64,000 nt of DNA from the IMG/VR virus record IMGVR_UViG_3300024261_002043, positions 46,589-110,588 of that record; one strand, written 5' to 3'. The stretch's first letter is position 1, and the number at the start of each line of letters is the position of its first letter. This document shows, in pieces, positions 28,572 to 37,760 of this stretch. Made by a program: the position numbers and the translations under genes. This DNA comes from a virus. The notes beneath the pieces were generated by a model, which ran no database searches, was not told the origin of the DNA, and saw only the letters and a list, made by a program, of their open reading frames with translations.

Positions 28572-28625
28572 ACTGAATAACTGAATAACTGAATAACTGA
28601 ATAACTGAATAACTGAATAACTGAT
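28572..28625. repeat. 8-bp tandem repeat, six copies and a partial seventh
   Basis: ACTGAATA is repeated exactly six times from 28572 to 28619, followed by ACTGAT. The array stands between the S74 fibre gene and the glycan-island transcript. Slippage could change copy number and the spacing of the promoter elements (see findings). Confidence 0.9.
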
Positions 28626-28688
28626 AAACTGTTTAACTAATAACTACTAATCTAGATCTTAATACTAATTTAAATACTACTGTATATT

Positions 28689-28716
28689 AGAATATATAGA
28701 ATAGAATATATAGAAC
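28689..28716. repeat. 14-bp direct repeat, two copies
   Basis: AGAATATATAGAA plus T or C occurs twice in tandem (28689-28702 and 28703-28716, 13 of 14 identical). With the 8-bp array it makes the 296-base gap between 28463 and 28758 highly repetitive and AT-rich; no gene is seen in it. Confidence 0.8.
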
Positions 28717-28758
28717 ACTAAAACTAATCAGCAAAGACATAGCTTGAGATCTATAATG

Positions 28759-31700
28759 CTATTCAGCTTCTAGAATCTCTATTCTTTGCTTTATTTCTTT
28801 AAGAGCGTTAATTATGTATACACTAAGGGCATGATATGAAACACCTCGAAGCTTATCTGCTGGTAGGTCCCTACCAGTTACTAATTCAGGTATGACTGAC
28901 TCAACTTCATCTGCTATTAGCCCAGGACTAAAGTGTGTACGATCATCAGGCTGATTAATATCTCTATACAGTCTAGGTATTAATTGGCAGATCTCGTCTA
29001 GTGAATTATTAAGGTCTTGAATGTCTTTCTTTCCTCGTCGATCAGACGTCCATCTTCTAATTTCACCATTGACATTTCCAACGGCAAGGTAATCATAAGC
29101 CCCGGCATCTGAAGTAGTTCTATCTCGCATCCAGTCAGATCTTACCGTTGAAGTTGAGCCAGAAAGAACCATCGCAACATCCGGGCTTACACCAGTTGAG
29201 GTTGAGGATTTAACAGCAAAGTTAAGTTGCCCCTGAGCGTAGTTACCGCGGTCTACATAGATTAAACCAGCCCCAGTATTTCCGGCTGATGTACCAAATC
29301 CGATTCCTGCAGCTGAATGACTATCAAACGAGGTGTTTTGAAAGAACATATCAAAATATTCCGGCTTACCCCATGCACTTGCTCCCACCGTCTCACTAGG
29401 TAATGTTGCTATCTGATCGTTTAGATAAAATGAAGTATTACCACCGGCGGCGCCGGCATCAACAAACTTAAAAGCCACAGATCCAGTCATGCCTAAAGAG
29501 CCAATTTCTAAACGATCTACTGACACCGAGGTACCGGGTGTAGTTGTTCTTAATAATAAATTAGCACCGCTCTTTTTGACGCCCCCAGTTGTATCCCACG
29601 TTTCTGCGGTGATGGCTTTGATTTGGGCGCCTGTATATACATCCCCTCCGGCAGCGTTAGTGGTTCCTCTAAAGTCCAGATTTGAAAGCTCGTCGCCACT
29701 GGACAAGTTACCGTCAGTAGGATTTCGTAAGAGCACTAATCTTGCTGGCGACGCCGCGACTGTACTAGTATGCGCAATTTGTGCATTTGGGCTTAAACTG
29801 TTCTTTACACTAAGTTTGTTATCTATATTTCCAGCACCGTCAAAGCTAAGAACAGTATTACCACCAGAGTCCTTTATATCGTCCCCGTTAATTCGTATAT
29901 CGTTAGTGACCGTTAGCTCGTTTCCAACAGTTAGATTACCAACAGCTTCTATAGTTGAATCAGTCGGTGTTGCATTAGGGACAATAATAAGGTGGTCAAC
30001 AGGTGTACCTTTAGAATTGATATCATTCCCGATAGTAAAATTTTGGTCTGGATGCCGCGACGTTAATATCCAACTATCACCAGCATCATCACTTTTATCT
30101 GCAGATAATGTTAATGTTGCATTTGCATCGTTGGTAGGTTGAACAACAATTAATGATCCTGAAACTGCCAGTTGCCCGGCTATATCAACATTCTTTGTTT
30201 GGTTTGGTATAGACAGCACTTCTTCATTTAGCGTATTCCTAAGAGTGACATCGTTAGTTGTTCCGTCACCAGTTATAATGCAGCCGTCCACAGCGCTGTA
30301 GCCTATAGCAGCTACGTCAGAAGCGCTAGTATCTCCTCCTACTTGTACTTTACCTGTGAAAGAAGAATATAAAGCAGAGATCACTACAGCTATAGACTTG
30401 CTCGCAGCGCCGGTAGGGGTTACACCAAGTCGAATATTTGTCCCCTCTGCACTGCCGTGTGTCCAGGTTTCTGCCGCGTACGCTTCGACATGTGCTGTAT
30501 TTGAATATACTACGCCGCTATCTTTACCACCAAAGGAATATCGACCTATACCATCTCCGGATGCTACATTGACCTTGGAATGAAACACTCCAATTTCCAT
30601 AGGGTCGGTCTCTGATGCTTCATTTCTTAAGTAGAACTGGTTTATATCTGTCCCGGTGATGCTGTGATGAGTTGTATTATAAGATAGATCAGTACCATCA
30701 GAAAAGCTTATCTTATTACCGCTGATTGATAGCTCGTTTCCAACAGTTACGTCACCAGCAAAAACTGCGCCAGGCTCAACCGATGATCCGTCATCACTAA
30801 GAGTTAATGCCGAACGAAATGCATTTACACTAGCTCCAGATGCAGCACCTCTTCTGGCAACTTGAAAAGTTAGTGAGCCACCAACTCCATCGCCTGTACT
30901 TTGTCCTGCGCCTACCGTTAAGCTTTTTCCTGCTTGATCAGTCCCTGCAATTGCGTCAATAGTTATTGAAGAGTTGGTTGTGTTGGTTAACTCTACGTTT
31001 CCTTTTAAGCGCGTCGACCCAGTAACATGAAGTCCTGATCTTGCTGCTACAACCTGCTCGAATCTTGTTTGGACAAAAGCGCTTTCCCCACCCCCTCCGC
31101 CTGGAAACAGAGTAACATGTTTATTACCAGAACTTACATCATTATCGTATAAGCCTCCAGCAACGAAAAAATGTCCAGCAGTACCAACCTGTCCGCCGCC
31201 TGTGCTATTCATTAACAAAGAATACGGAGAGACAGCAGCTGCTGTGAACTGAATATTTTCACCTGCAGAAACCTCTAAAGCCTCTTCTGCTGTTATAAGC
31301 AAATCTCCGTCAGTACCACCGACACCCGATTCTCTTTGTATAAATGATGAAGCGTTGCCAAAGTATAGGGTCGAGGTTCCGGTTGGAGACGCAACATTCT
31401 CACCAATCATAACGGCTTTACTAGCACCTTGTACATGCAGATCAACCGCAGGAGATGAAAGCTCTGCATCTCCGCCGATACCGACTGCACCATTCTTCAT
31501 ATGCATAGTGTTAAAGTAATCCACACCAGCAGCTTTAGTTCCAAACCGTACTCTCCTATCTGAAGCACCACCTTCCCAAATAATCGATGCCATATTAGAG
31601 TCATCTGTACCAAGGTTAACGTAAGCGTTTGTATTGACAACGCTAAACCTTGTGTTCGTAGCATCGTCTGTCAAAGATAAGTCACCACCAATAGCAAACG

Positions 31701-31827
31701 TAGTGTTAGGTGCGCTTGACATACCGATACCAATCTTAGGTCCTACTGCGTCACGCGATGCGGTGACGAATAAATGGTCACCTGTGCTAGACCTTAATTC
31801 CAAAGATCCTGTTGTGTAAATCGACAT
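28759..31827 (-). CDS. Tail fibre with C-terminal S74 chaperone domain
   Basis: 1022 residues. The last about 95 residues (TSDRRGKKDIQDLNNSLDEI...SPGLIADEVESVIPELV...GVSYHALSVYIINALKEI) are a Peptidase_S74 intramolecular chaperone; the Ser-Asp at its start is the self-cleavage site in the family. The body is a series of short beta repeats with GNELSISGNKISFSDGT-type units, typical of a trimeric fibre. It starts inside the stop of the next fibre gene. Receptor unknown. Confidence 0.9.
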   Translation of the reverse strand: MSIYTTGSLELRSSTGDHLFVTASRDAVGPKIGIGMSSAPNTTFAIGGDLSLTDDATNTRFSVVNTNAYVNLGTDDSNMASIIWEGGASDRRVRFGTKAAGVDYFNTMHMKNGAVGIGGDAELSSPAVDLHVQGASKAVMIGENVASPTGTSTLYFGNASSFIQRESGVGGTDGDLLITAEEALEVSAGENIQFTAAAVSPYSLLMNSTGGGQVGTAGHFFVAGGLYDNDVSSGNKHVTLFPGGGGGESAFVQTRFEQVVAARSGLHVTGSTRLKGNVELTNTTNSSITIDAIAGTDQAGKSLTVGAGQSTGDGVGGSLTFQVARRGAASGASVNAFRSALTLSDDGSSVEPGAVFAGDVTVGNELSISGNKISFSDGTDLSYNTTHHSITGTDINQFYLRNEASETDPMEIGVFHSKVNVASGDGIGRYSFGGKDSGVVYSNTAHVEAYAAETWTHGSAEGTNIRLGVTPTGAASKSIAVVISALYSSFTGKVQVGGDTSASDVAAIGYSAVDGCIITGDGTTNDVTLRNTLNEEVLSIPNQTKNVDIAGQLAVSGSLIVVQPTNDANATLTLSADKSDDAGDSWILTSRHPDQNFTIGNDINSKGTPVDHLIIVPNATPTDSTIEAVGNLTVGNELTVTNDIRINGDDIKDSGGNTVLSFDGAGNIDNKLSVKNSLSPNAQIAHTSTVAASPARLVLLRNPTDGNLSSGDELSNLDFRGTTNAAGGDVYTGAQIKAITAETWDTTGGVKKSGANLLLRTTTPGTSVSVDRLEIGSLGMTGSVAFKFVDAGAAGGNTSFYLNDQIATLPSETVGASAWGKPEYFDMFFQNTSFDSHSAAGIGFGTSAGNTGAGLIYVDRGNYAQGQLNFAVKSSTSTGVSPDVAMVLSGSTSTVRSDWMRDRTTSDAGAYDYLAVGNVNGEIRRWTSDRRGKKDIQDLNNSLDEICQLIPRLYRDINQPDDRTHFSPGLIADEVESVIPELVTGRDLPADKLRGVSYHALSVYIINALKEIKQRIEILEAE

Positions 31828-34800
31828 TATTCTATATCCTCCAGCGGAGTAAGTCCCATTTTGTATTTTTTGCCTGTTAAATTATTAACCACCACCAACA
31901 TATCGGGTTCCTCATATATCGTCCAGTTGCCGCGCTCATTCTTGAGGTGTAAGTCTCCAGTGTATACGTTCGCCCATCTGTGATCTGGTGACCCAAGACT
32001 GTAAGTACTATTAGCTCCAGGAAGCATGCTTCCCGTCATTGCTAAATGACCAGTACCGCCTCCAGCTTCTAATATGATTACACCATTAGATTCAGCATTC
32101 TTTAATTTCAGTTTCTCAACTGAATCTTCTAAAAATCCATGGATCGTTCTGTTGGTGCTCTTTAACGCGATGGTATTGTTACTGTCCATTTGCAGAGTAC
32201 CATACGCAGTCATATATTTTGTACTAGAGATATCTAAAGCTGTTTGACCACCGGACCCAACCTTAAATGACATACCGACATTTTTTGCGCTGATGTCTAC
32301 TCTTGTGGATCCTGGATCTACTAACTCTATACTACCTGTAACTGCTAGCGCTGTCGCTCCTGTTCCGGATGAAGCTCCAACCTGCAGTGGTATTGAATTA
32401 GCGGTACCAGGAGGAGTTAGGGTATAGGGGTTTTGAATTCTCAGTGCGCCAGATACCACCATATCTCCACCGAATACTGCGACCCCTCTTTCTACTGTTC
32501 CTATTCCTAAGTCTTCTCTACTATCTATTGCTCCGCTTACGAAGAAGAAGACATCCTTACCAATTTGGTTTGTTCGTCTAGCTACATAGCCGTCTGTCTT
32601 ACGATCATGGTCAAACGAAAAAGATCCTGTCGAAGCGATATATGATAGATAGGGAACACTACCATCTTGATGTGTAACAGCGAATACATCTGAATTGTCT
32701 GTTACGCTTAGCGCCGCTAGCTGTGTTAATGTATATGGTGAGCTTGGTGATGCAGTATCAGAAAACTCTAAGTGGTTACCAGATGTCCTTCTAATTTGTA
32801 CATCAGAATCTCTAAATCTTAAATAGGGTTCATTGGCAGTAGCACTACTTAGTGTAAGATTTGCTATGTCTAGAGCTGTGACAGAAAATGTACCTTCCAA
32901 CGCCGTATTACCAGAAACAACAAGATCACCGGAGACAAGTGTAACACCTCTAGTATTTGAATCTTTAGTCCCAACCGTACCGCTTAATATTGTACGTACG
33001 TCTCTGTGCCTATTAGCAGTAAACAGACCGGGTAGCTCAGAAAGCGCTGAGCCTACGCTAATGTAACCTTCTCGAATTCCGGTGCCATTAAATTGGTCAC
33101 TTGCTGATAAGACAAGCACTGGACCGCCTACCAGCTCTTCAGAAGAAGCGCTTAATATAAGTCCTGATTCTTCACCAACGTGAGTCGCACCAATGTTAAC
33201 ACCTCTTGACCCCGTAACACATAATCCTTCTGAATCATTCGCTGAGAATATGTAATGCGCGCTCGTCTGGAATCTAACCTTGGCGTTAGTCCCAGTATCA
33301 CCGATGACTAATACACCACCAGCATCAGCATGTTGAAGTCTTAACTGATCGGAGAAAGACTTGATCTGCTGTGTCTTTGATCCCCCTTGTCCGTCGAAGT
33401 ATAGTGCTGTGTCATCTGCTATTTCAACTCCCCGCACTCCGGACGCGTTGGGAGTTAGGAATATAGATCCATCGTCATTCTGGATTTTTAGTTCAGTTGC
33501 ACCGGAATTTATAGAGGCAGTTACGAATGTATTTGTAAATCCGCTACCGGTTCTGTTTTTGAATATGAGTCCGGCTGCTTGAATATTTACAGGTTGAGCA
33601 GCGTCTATACTTGTAATCGCGCCGTCTTGGACATCCATGTACCCTGCTCTAAATGCTCCAGGAGCCGCAGTACCTTCCGCAGTACCAAAAACAAGCGCGT
33701 TATTATTGATAGTAGAACCTGATGCGATTGCGATACCACCCTTGGTGCTATTAGTCGTCGACCCGGAAGCTAAAATAATTAAGGCATCTTTGACTCTAAG
33801 ATTTTCGGTACCAATAGTTGTTACTGAGCCTGATACATTCAAGTCACCAACGACAGTTAGGTTCTTATCAAAAGTTGCATTACCTGAACCGCTAAGGTGT
33901 AAAGCTAGGACGCCATCAGCGCCCTTTATATCTTGACCGTTTATCTGTATGTCACCAGCAATAATAGTTGGAAGAACAGAGCCTCCAAGCGTGATCGCTG
34001 TATTACCGTCTGAACCCTTTATATCACTTCCCATGACTGTAAGATCACCTGCGATCAGTACATTATCATCGGTGTCCATAGTAATTGTGCTGCCGCCATC
34101 TGAAGCTTTTATTATGTTACCGGCTACTGTAAGGTTTCCAGTCGTTGTAACATCACCACCAGCGCCTAATGTTATATTCGTACCAGCTGAACCTTTAATG
34201 TCATTACCAGTAACTGTAAGATCACCAGAAACTGAGACATCACCTGAAGCACCTAAAGTTAAGTTAGTGCCAGCTGAGCCTTTTATATCATTTCCGACAA
34301 CAGTTAGATCAGCTGCCAAGGAAACATTCTGGTCGACATCCATCGAAATAGTGATCTCACCTTCACTATTCTTTATATCATTACCATTTATTTGAAGGTC
34401 ACCACCGATAGTAAAGTCACCCGGCACGGTGAATATAGATAACGGAGATAAGCTAAAGTTACCAGACACATGAACATCACCATCAAATAATGCTAACCCT
34501 CTATCATTTGAGTCCTTAACTCCCCTTGAGCCTGATACATGAAAGAAGACATCCTTATGTGTAGTTGGAAATTGCGTAGCGTATGCGTATACACCGGCGA
34601 CGCCTTGTACCATATTAAAAGATATAGTACCGTCTCTATTAGCTGAGGGATTACTGGTTGTCGGGTCGACGAGTATTCTGGCATATCCAGTCGTATAATC
34701 CTCTGGCGTGGTTTTTATTCCACCGATTACTTTATTAAACGCCTTAAAGTCACCCGGGACGGCGTCATCTACTTCTATTACAGACCGTTCAGACCATAGT

Positions 34801-35072
34801 GTACCACTGACTACGACGTCACCCCCGAACAGTACAGTACTACCGTCGGCTCTGTTCCAGGCCTCAACAGCAGAATTCGCAGCGCCATCGAAGTACAGCC
34901 ATACATCGTTACCAACCTTTGTCGTATCAAGGCCTGTAGTTAAGCCATCATAGTTCGCGGCTTTTGAACCACTGTAAAACATGAGGTTCAAATTCTTCTT
35001 ACCAGGGACCACTGATCCGGTACCAATAATAGCTCTTGTTCTTACTCTATCTGATCTAAAATCTTTTGCCAT
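31827..35072 (-). CDS. Long repetitive tail fibre protein
   Basis: 1081 residues with at least six tandem units (about 25-38 residues each) between roughly 215 and 415, of the form DLTVTGNDIKGSAGTNITLG, consistent with a beta-solenoid or triple-beta shaft. Units also recur in the neighbouring S74 fibre (see findings). The C-terminus ends in SPDHRWANVYTGDLHLKNERG, a common fibre end. No chaperone domain of its own, so the next gene's S74 may help, or another protein is needed. Overlaps the next fibre by one base. Confidence 0.85.
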   Translation of the reverse strand: MAKDFRSDRVRTRAIIGTGSVVPGKKNLNLMFYSGSKAANYDGLTTGLDTTKVGNDVWLYFDGAANSAVEAWNRADGSTVLFGGDVVVSGTLWSERSVIEVDDAVPGDFKAFNKVIGGIKTTPEDYTTGYARILVDPTTSNPSANRDGTISFNMVQGVAGVYAYATQFPTTHKDVFFHVSGSRGVKDSNDRGLALFDGDVHVSGNFSLSPLSIFTVPGDFTIGGDLQINGNDIKNSEGEITISMDVDQNVSLAADLTVVGNDIKGSAGTNLTLGASGDVSVSGDLTVTGNDIKGSAGTNITLGAGGDVTTTGNLTVAGNIIKASDGGSTITMDTDDNVLIAGDLTVMGSDIKGSDGNTAITLGGSVLPTIIAGDIQINGQDIKGADGVLALHLSGSGNATFDKNLTVVGDLNVSGSVTTIGTENLRVKDALIILASGSTTNSTKGGIAIASGSTINNNALVFGTAEGTAAPGAFRAGYMDVQDGAITSIDAAQPVNIQAAGLIFKNRTGSGFTNTFVTASINSGATELKIQNDDGSIFLTPNASGVRGVEIADDTALYFDGQGGSKTQQIKSFSDQLRLQHADAGGVLVIGDTGTNAKVRFQTSAHYIFSANDSEGLCVTGSRGVNIGATHVGEESGLILSASSEELVGGPVLVLSASDQFNGTGIREGYISVGSALSELPGLFTANRHRDVRTILSGTVGTKDSNTRGVTLVSGDLVVSGNTALEGTFSVTALDIANLTLSSATANEPYLRFRDSDVQIRRTSGNHLEFSDTASPSSPYTLTQLAALSVTDNSDVFAVTHQDGSVPYLSYIASTGSFSFDHDRKTDGYVARRTNQIGKDVFFFVSGAIDSREDLGIGTVERGVAVFGGDMVVSGALRIQNPYTLTPPGTANSIPLQVGASSGTGATALAVTGSIELVDPGSTRVDISAKNVGMSFKVGSGGQTALDISSTKYMTAYGTLQMDSNNTIALKSTNRTIHGFLEDSVEKLKLKNAESNGVIILEAGGGTGHLAMTGSMLPGANSTYSLGSPDHRWANVYTGDLHLKNERGNWTIYEEPDMLVVVNNLTGKKYKMGLTPLEDIE
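33890..34430. repeat. Tandem fibre-shaft repeats (coding)
   Basis: In-gene repeats encode copies of D-L-x-V-x-G-x-D-I-K-x-S-x-G units. Nucleotide similarity between copies is visible (for example TCATTTCC/TCATTACC-type phrases), which allows length change by unequal exchange. Confidence 0.7.
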
Positions 35073-35104
35073 TTTTTAATCAAGCTCCAATTGGTTACAG
35101 CTAC

Positions 35105-35377
35105 TTACGCTTCTTTGTAAGGCTTAAGCGCAATAACTTTCCAAAAAATATTCAAAGCCGGTTGGTCCACGCCAACGCTTCTTTCTACTCTAAATTTCCA
35201 CACACCGCCACTATAACTAATATGCTCTACGTAGACTTTTTCACTTCCATCCGCTGCTATTGTGATAACAGGTGTAAAACTGCTGTCAGTTATTCCTGTT
35301 GATCCGGATGCTTTTGCGTCGCCGGCGTCTATAACAAGAGTCCCATTTGCTAATATAGCTTGGCGTCCAGTAATCAT
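35105..35377 (-). CDS. Small fibre-region structural protein
   Basis: 90 residues, strand-rich (NGTLVIDAGDAKASGSTGI, then KVYVEHISYSGGVWKFRVE). ATG overlaps the stop of the previous gene in an ATGA junction, so translation is coupled. Followed by a 32-base gap, then the long fibre. A fibre cap, collar or baseplate-fibre joint is possible. No family recognised. Confidence 0.6.
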   Translation of the reverse strand: MITGRQAILANGTLVIDAGDAKASGSTGITDSSFTPVITIAADGSEKVYVEHISYSGGVWKFRVERSVGVDQPALNIFWKVIALKPYKEA

Positions 35378-35736
35378 GTCTGCATAGCCTGAATATGTAC
35401 TTTACCAGTAAAGTTCGCGCTAGCTTCTATAACAGCAATAGCTTTTCTACCTGCGCCGCTAGGAACAGACTGTAGTTCTATAGACCTGATAAATAAATTA
35501 ATATCAGCCCCCGGAGCATCGTCTCCTACTGCTGTGACAGTCACAGTGGGTGCCGTTGTATAAGGACCATCTAGCGTTACGCTTTTTATTGCTTCGTCAT
35601 TAAAGTCTAAAATTACAGATTCTAAAACAACATCCCCTGATCCTTCTATTTGAAGCCCTGGGCGTGGTTCAGCTCTAAACCTTGGGTAAACTTTTCTAAA
35701 ACGATTACGATCATATTGTTTTGTTCTTGCAGACAT
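35374..35736 (-). CDS. Small structural protein
   Basis: 120 residues: a basic N-terminus (MSARTKQYDRNRFRKVYPRFRAEPRPG) then a beta-rich body (IKSVTLDGPYTTAPTVTVTAVGD). Possibly a fibre-attachment or decoration protein. An ATATTTA element lies 18 bases before its start. Confidence 0.6.
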   Translation of the reverse strand: MSARTKQYDRNRFRKVYPRFRAEPRPGLQIEGSGDVVLESVILDFNDEAIKSVTLDGPYTTAPTVTVTAVGDDAPGADINLFIRSIELQSVPSGAGRKAIAVIEASANFTGKVHIQAMQT

Positions 35737-35754
35737 TTATAGACACCTCAAGCT

Positions 35755-35761
35755 TAAATAT
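35755..35761 (-). promoter_or_regulatory. Candidate late promoter element ATATTTA
   Basis: ATATTTA on the minus strand, 18 bases before the 35736 start; same element as at 7588. It would drive the small structural genes and the fibres. Confidence 0.35.
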
Positions 35762-35774
35762 GTACTTAGAGCGC

Positions 35775-37091
35775 TTAAAGAATCTCTGATGCAATTGAGG
35801 CGATATTAGATCTTTGACCCTTGACTAATTGAATGTGCGCGGCTTCCACATGGTTTCTAAATTTATGAACAACTATAGACAGTCCGTTACTTAACCTGTC
35901 TATGTACGGAGTATCGATCTGGTCCGTATCTCCCAACAATACGATTTTAGAATTCTTTCCAACTCTAGTTATAATTGTTTTTAACTCATGAACTGTTGCG
36001 TTTTGAGCTTCATCAACTATCACATACGAGTCATTGAAAGTTCTCCCTCTGATATATGCTAGAGGAGCTACCTCTAACTCTCCTCTTCCCATCATCATTT
36101 CAAAATATGTTAAATCTCTATCACCCATCATTGTTCGAAAATTATCCATTACCGGAGCAAGCCAAGGTGCCATTTTTTCGTCTATGTTCCCTGGTAGATA
36201 TCCCAAGTCTTTACCTACAGGTTGCAGCGACCTGCTGATTATGATCCTGTTGTATCTACCCTCTTGTATACCATCCAAACCAGCCATCAAGGCAACATAT
36301 GTTTTACCAGATCCAGCGATTCCAGTTAGTGTGACTAATTCAATATCACTTCGTAATAGTGCTTCGACCGCAAATTTTTGCTCTTTATTTTTTGACTTAA
36401 AATTACTCATCGCCGAACCCGGCTCATGCTTAAGTGGCGAAAGTATACCACCTCTATACATTGCTATAAGCGAGTTGCCCTCAGCGCTGGTCGCAATAAC
36501 GAATTCATTTTCGTATAGAGAGGTTTTATCGTTATTAATCTCTAAAGTGCCATCCTCAAAAAAGCTGTCTATTTCGGACTGTGTAAGACTAACTTCTTTA
36601 TACCCACTAAACGTAGTATTAGCGTCATCCAGATGGTCTTTGTAATAATCCTCAGAAGCTATCCCTAAGGCATCGCACTTAACTCTTAGGTTGATGTCCT
36701 TGGTAACTACAACTAAAGGCCTCTCGTCGTCTCTGTCAGCCTCTAGCAAGCATGTTGCGAGTATCCTATTGTCTGCTCTATCTCTTGCCAACCCGGTTGG
36801 TAGAGAAGATACATCTTCCGCTATTTCTATTCTTACTGTCTGGTCTATAGATAGTTCTTCTTGAACCTGTATACCTTCATCAAGTCTGCCGAACTCCCTC
36901 AACTGGTCTAAAAACCGATTAACATACCTCGCTGCATCTCCGAGTACGCCTTGCTTTTCCTTAAATTTATCTATCTCATCTATAACCTGAAGTGGTAGAA
37001 TTATATCATTACCAGGAAATGAGTGGATAGACTTTTTGTCATAAAGCAGTACGCTAGTGTCGATGATAAAACGCTTTCTTTTAGATATCAA
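35775..37091 (-). CDS. phoH: PhoH-like ATPase with N-terminal PIN domain
   Basis: 438 residues, begun at TTG (37091) eight bases after AAGGAG. Residues 1-150 form a PIN RNase domain: Asp11, Asp38/Glu39, Asp107 and Asp132 sit at the expected acidic places. Residues about 240-438 are PhoH: GIAGSGKT (Walker A, 257-264), SYVIVDEAQNA (Walker B) and KIVLLGDTDQID. This PhoH2 form is an RNA helicase-ribonuclease in bacteria and is frequent in large marine phages. Phosphate-starvation control is not shown by the sequence. Confidence 0.93.
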   Translation of the reverse strand: MISKRKRFIIDTSVLLYDKKSIHSFPGNDIILPLQVIDEIDKFKEKQGVLGDAARYVNRFLDQLREFGRLDEGIQVQEELSIDQTVRIEIAEDVSSLPTGLARDRADNRILATCLLEADRDDERPLVVVTKDINLRVKCDALGIASEDYYKDHLDDANTTFSGYKEVSLTQSEIDSFFEDGTLEINNDKTSLYENEFVIATSAEGNSLIAMYRGGILSPLKHEPGSAMSNFKSKNKEQKFAVEALLRSDIELVTLTGIAGSGKTYVALMAGLDGIQEGRYNRIIISRSLQPVGKDLGYLPGNIDEKMAPWLAPVMDNFRTMMGDRDLTYFEMMMGRGELEVAPLAYIRGRTFNDSYVIVDEAQNATVHELKTIITRVGKNSKIVLLGDTDQIDTPYIDRLSNGLSIVVHKFRNHVEAAHIQLVKGQRSNIASIASEIL

Positions 37092-37101
37092 AATAAACTC
37101 C

Positions 37102-37129
37102 TTGAAAAACTGATACTTCCAATTATAAA
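37102..37129 (+). promoter_or_regulatory. Sigma70-like promoter for the plus-strand regulator
   Basis: TTGAAA, 16-base spacer, TATAAA, ending 42 bases before the plus-strand start at 37172. It overlaps the region upstream of PhoH, so the two transcripts diverge here. A weaker minus-strand TATAAT is also present at 37122-37127. Confidence 0.45.
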
Positions 37130-37171
37130 ATTAAGCATTATTATGATTAATAAAACTCCTTGGAGGAAGTT

Positions 37172-37477
37172 ATGGCTAGAAAAAGCTCTAAAAAAGACCC
37201 TACACTAATAAACATAGGTGAGCCTATAGAGGGTGAAACATGTTTTAACGTGCATAAGGAATGCTTCGCTGTTTGTCTTGAGAAGGAATGTAGATATTGG
37301 CAAGACATGAATGGATCAAACCAAAACTGCATTATTAATGCTTCCAACTCTAGCCCGCTTACGCTGCAAGAAGTTGGAAATATTTTTAGTGTCACAAGAA
37401 TGAGAATATGTCAAATTGAAAAATCGGCAAAAGAAATACTCAAAGGTATTTTTGAAAAAAGCGATAGAATAACTTAA
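37172..37477 (+). CDS. Sigma region-4-like HTH protein with cysteine cluster
   Basis: 101 residues from ATG 37172, five bases after GGAGG; an in-frame TTG at 37160 overlaps that site. The C-terminal half PLTLQEVGNIFSVTRMRICQIEKSA is the helix-turn-helix of sigma-70 region 4. The middle has five Cys and one His (C-x3-H-x2-E-C-x3-C-x3-E-C then N-C), possibly a metal site. One of few plus-strand genes, with its own promoter. I infer a transcription regulator contacting host polymerase; family unnamed. Confidence 0.7.
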   Translation: MARKSSKKDPTLINIGEPIEGETCFNVHKECFAVCLEKECRYWQDMNGSNQNCIINASNSSPLTLQEVGNIFSVTRMRICQIEKSAKEILKGIFEKSDRIT

Positions 37478-37517
37478 CATACAATTTTAAGTATAACAGA
37501 TGAAGACAGCGTTTCAA

Positions 37518-37544
37518 TAAAAAAAGAGGGGCTTAAGCCCCTCT
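37518..37544 (-). terminator. Rho-independent terminator (minus strand)
   Basis: A perfect 20-base palindrome (AGAGGGGCTT/AAGCCCCTCT, 37525-37544) is followed on the minus strand by TTTTTT. It ends the transcript of the H1-like gene cluster. On the plus strand the downstream sequence has no T-run, so it is one-directional. Confidence 0.9.
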
Positions 37545-37571
37545 CATAAGTCGCCATCACATATGTGTTGA

Positions 37572-37760
37572 CTACTTTTGTACCTCTAGTGTCATCTTAA
37601 CAAGACTAGCAGCCTTTGACTTAAGCTCTCTTAAGCCTCTTCTAGCTCGTACGCCAGCCGACTTATTTCCATGTGCATTTTTGTGCACATCAAGCTCTAC
37701 TTCTTCTACTAGAGCCTTTAGCTCTTCCCAATTTTCTAGAATGTTTGTTGAATCACTCAT
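37572..37760 (-). CDS. Histone H1-like (Hc1) protein
   Basis: 62 residues, basic helices: ELKALVEEVELDVHKNAHGNKSAGVRARRGLRELKSKAASLVK. This is the pattern of bacterial Hc1/histone H1-like proteins (helix, Gly/Lys-rich hinge with N-K-x-A-G-x-R-x-R, second helix). They bind DNA non-specifically. Last gene before the 37544 terminator. Confidence 0.75.
   Translation of the reverse strand: MSDSTNILENWEELKALVEEVELDVHKNAHGNKSAGVRARRGLRELKSKAASLVKMTLEVQK

Noticed and set aside
28572-28625. CRISPR array
   Set aside because: The repeat unit is only 8 bases and has no spacers.
33637-34395. Plus-strand frames opposite the long fibre
   Set aside because: Antisense of the fibre's repeats; Val/Pro-rich repeated composition follows from that.
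37122-37127. Strong promoter for PhoH
   Set aside because: TATAAT is present on the minus strand but neither 17 nor 18 bases upstream gives a -35 box.
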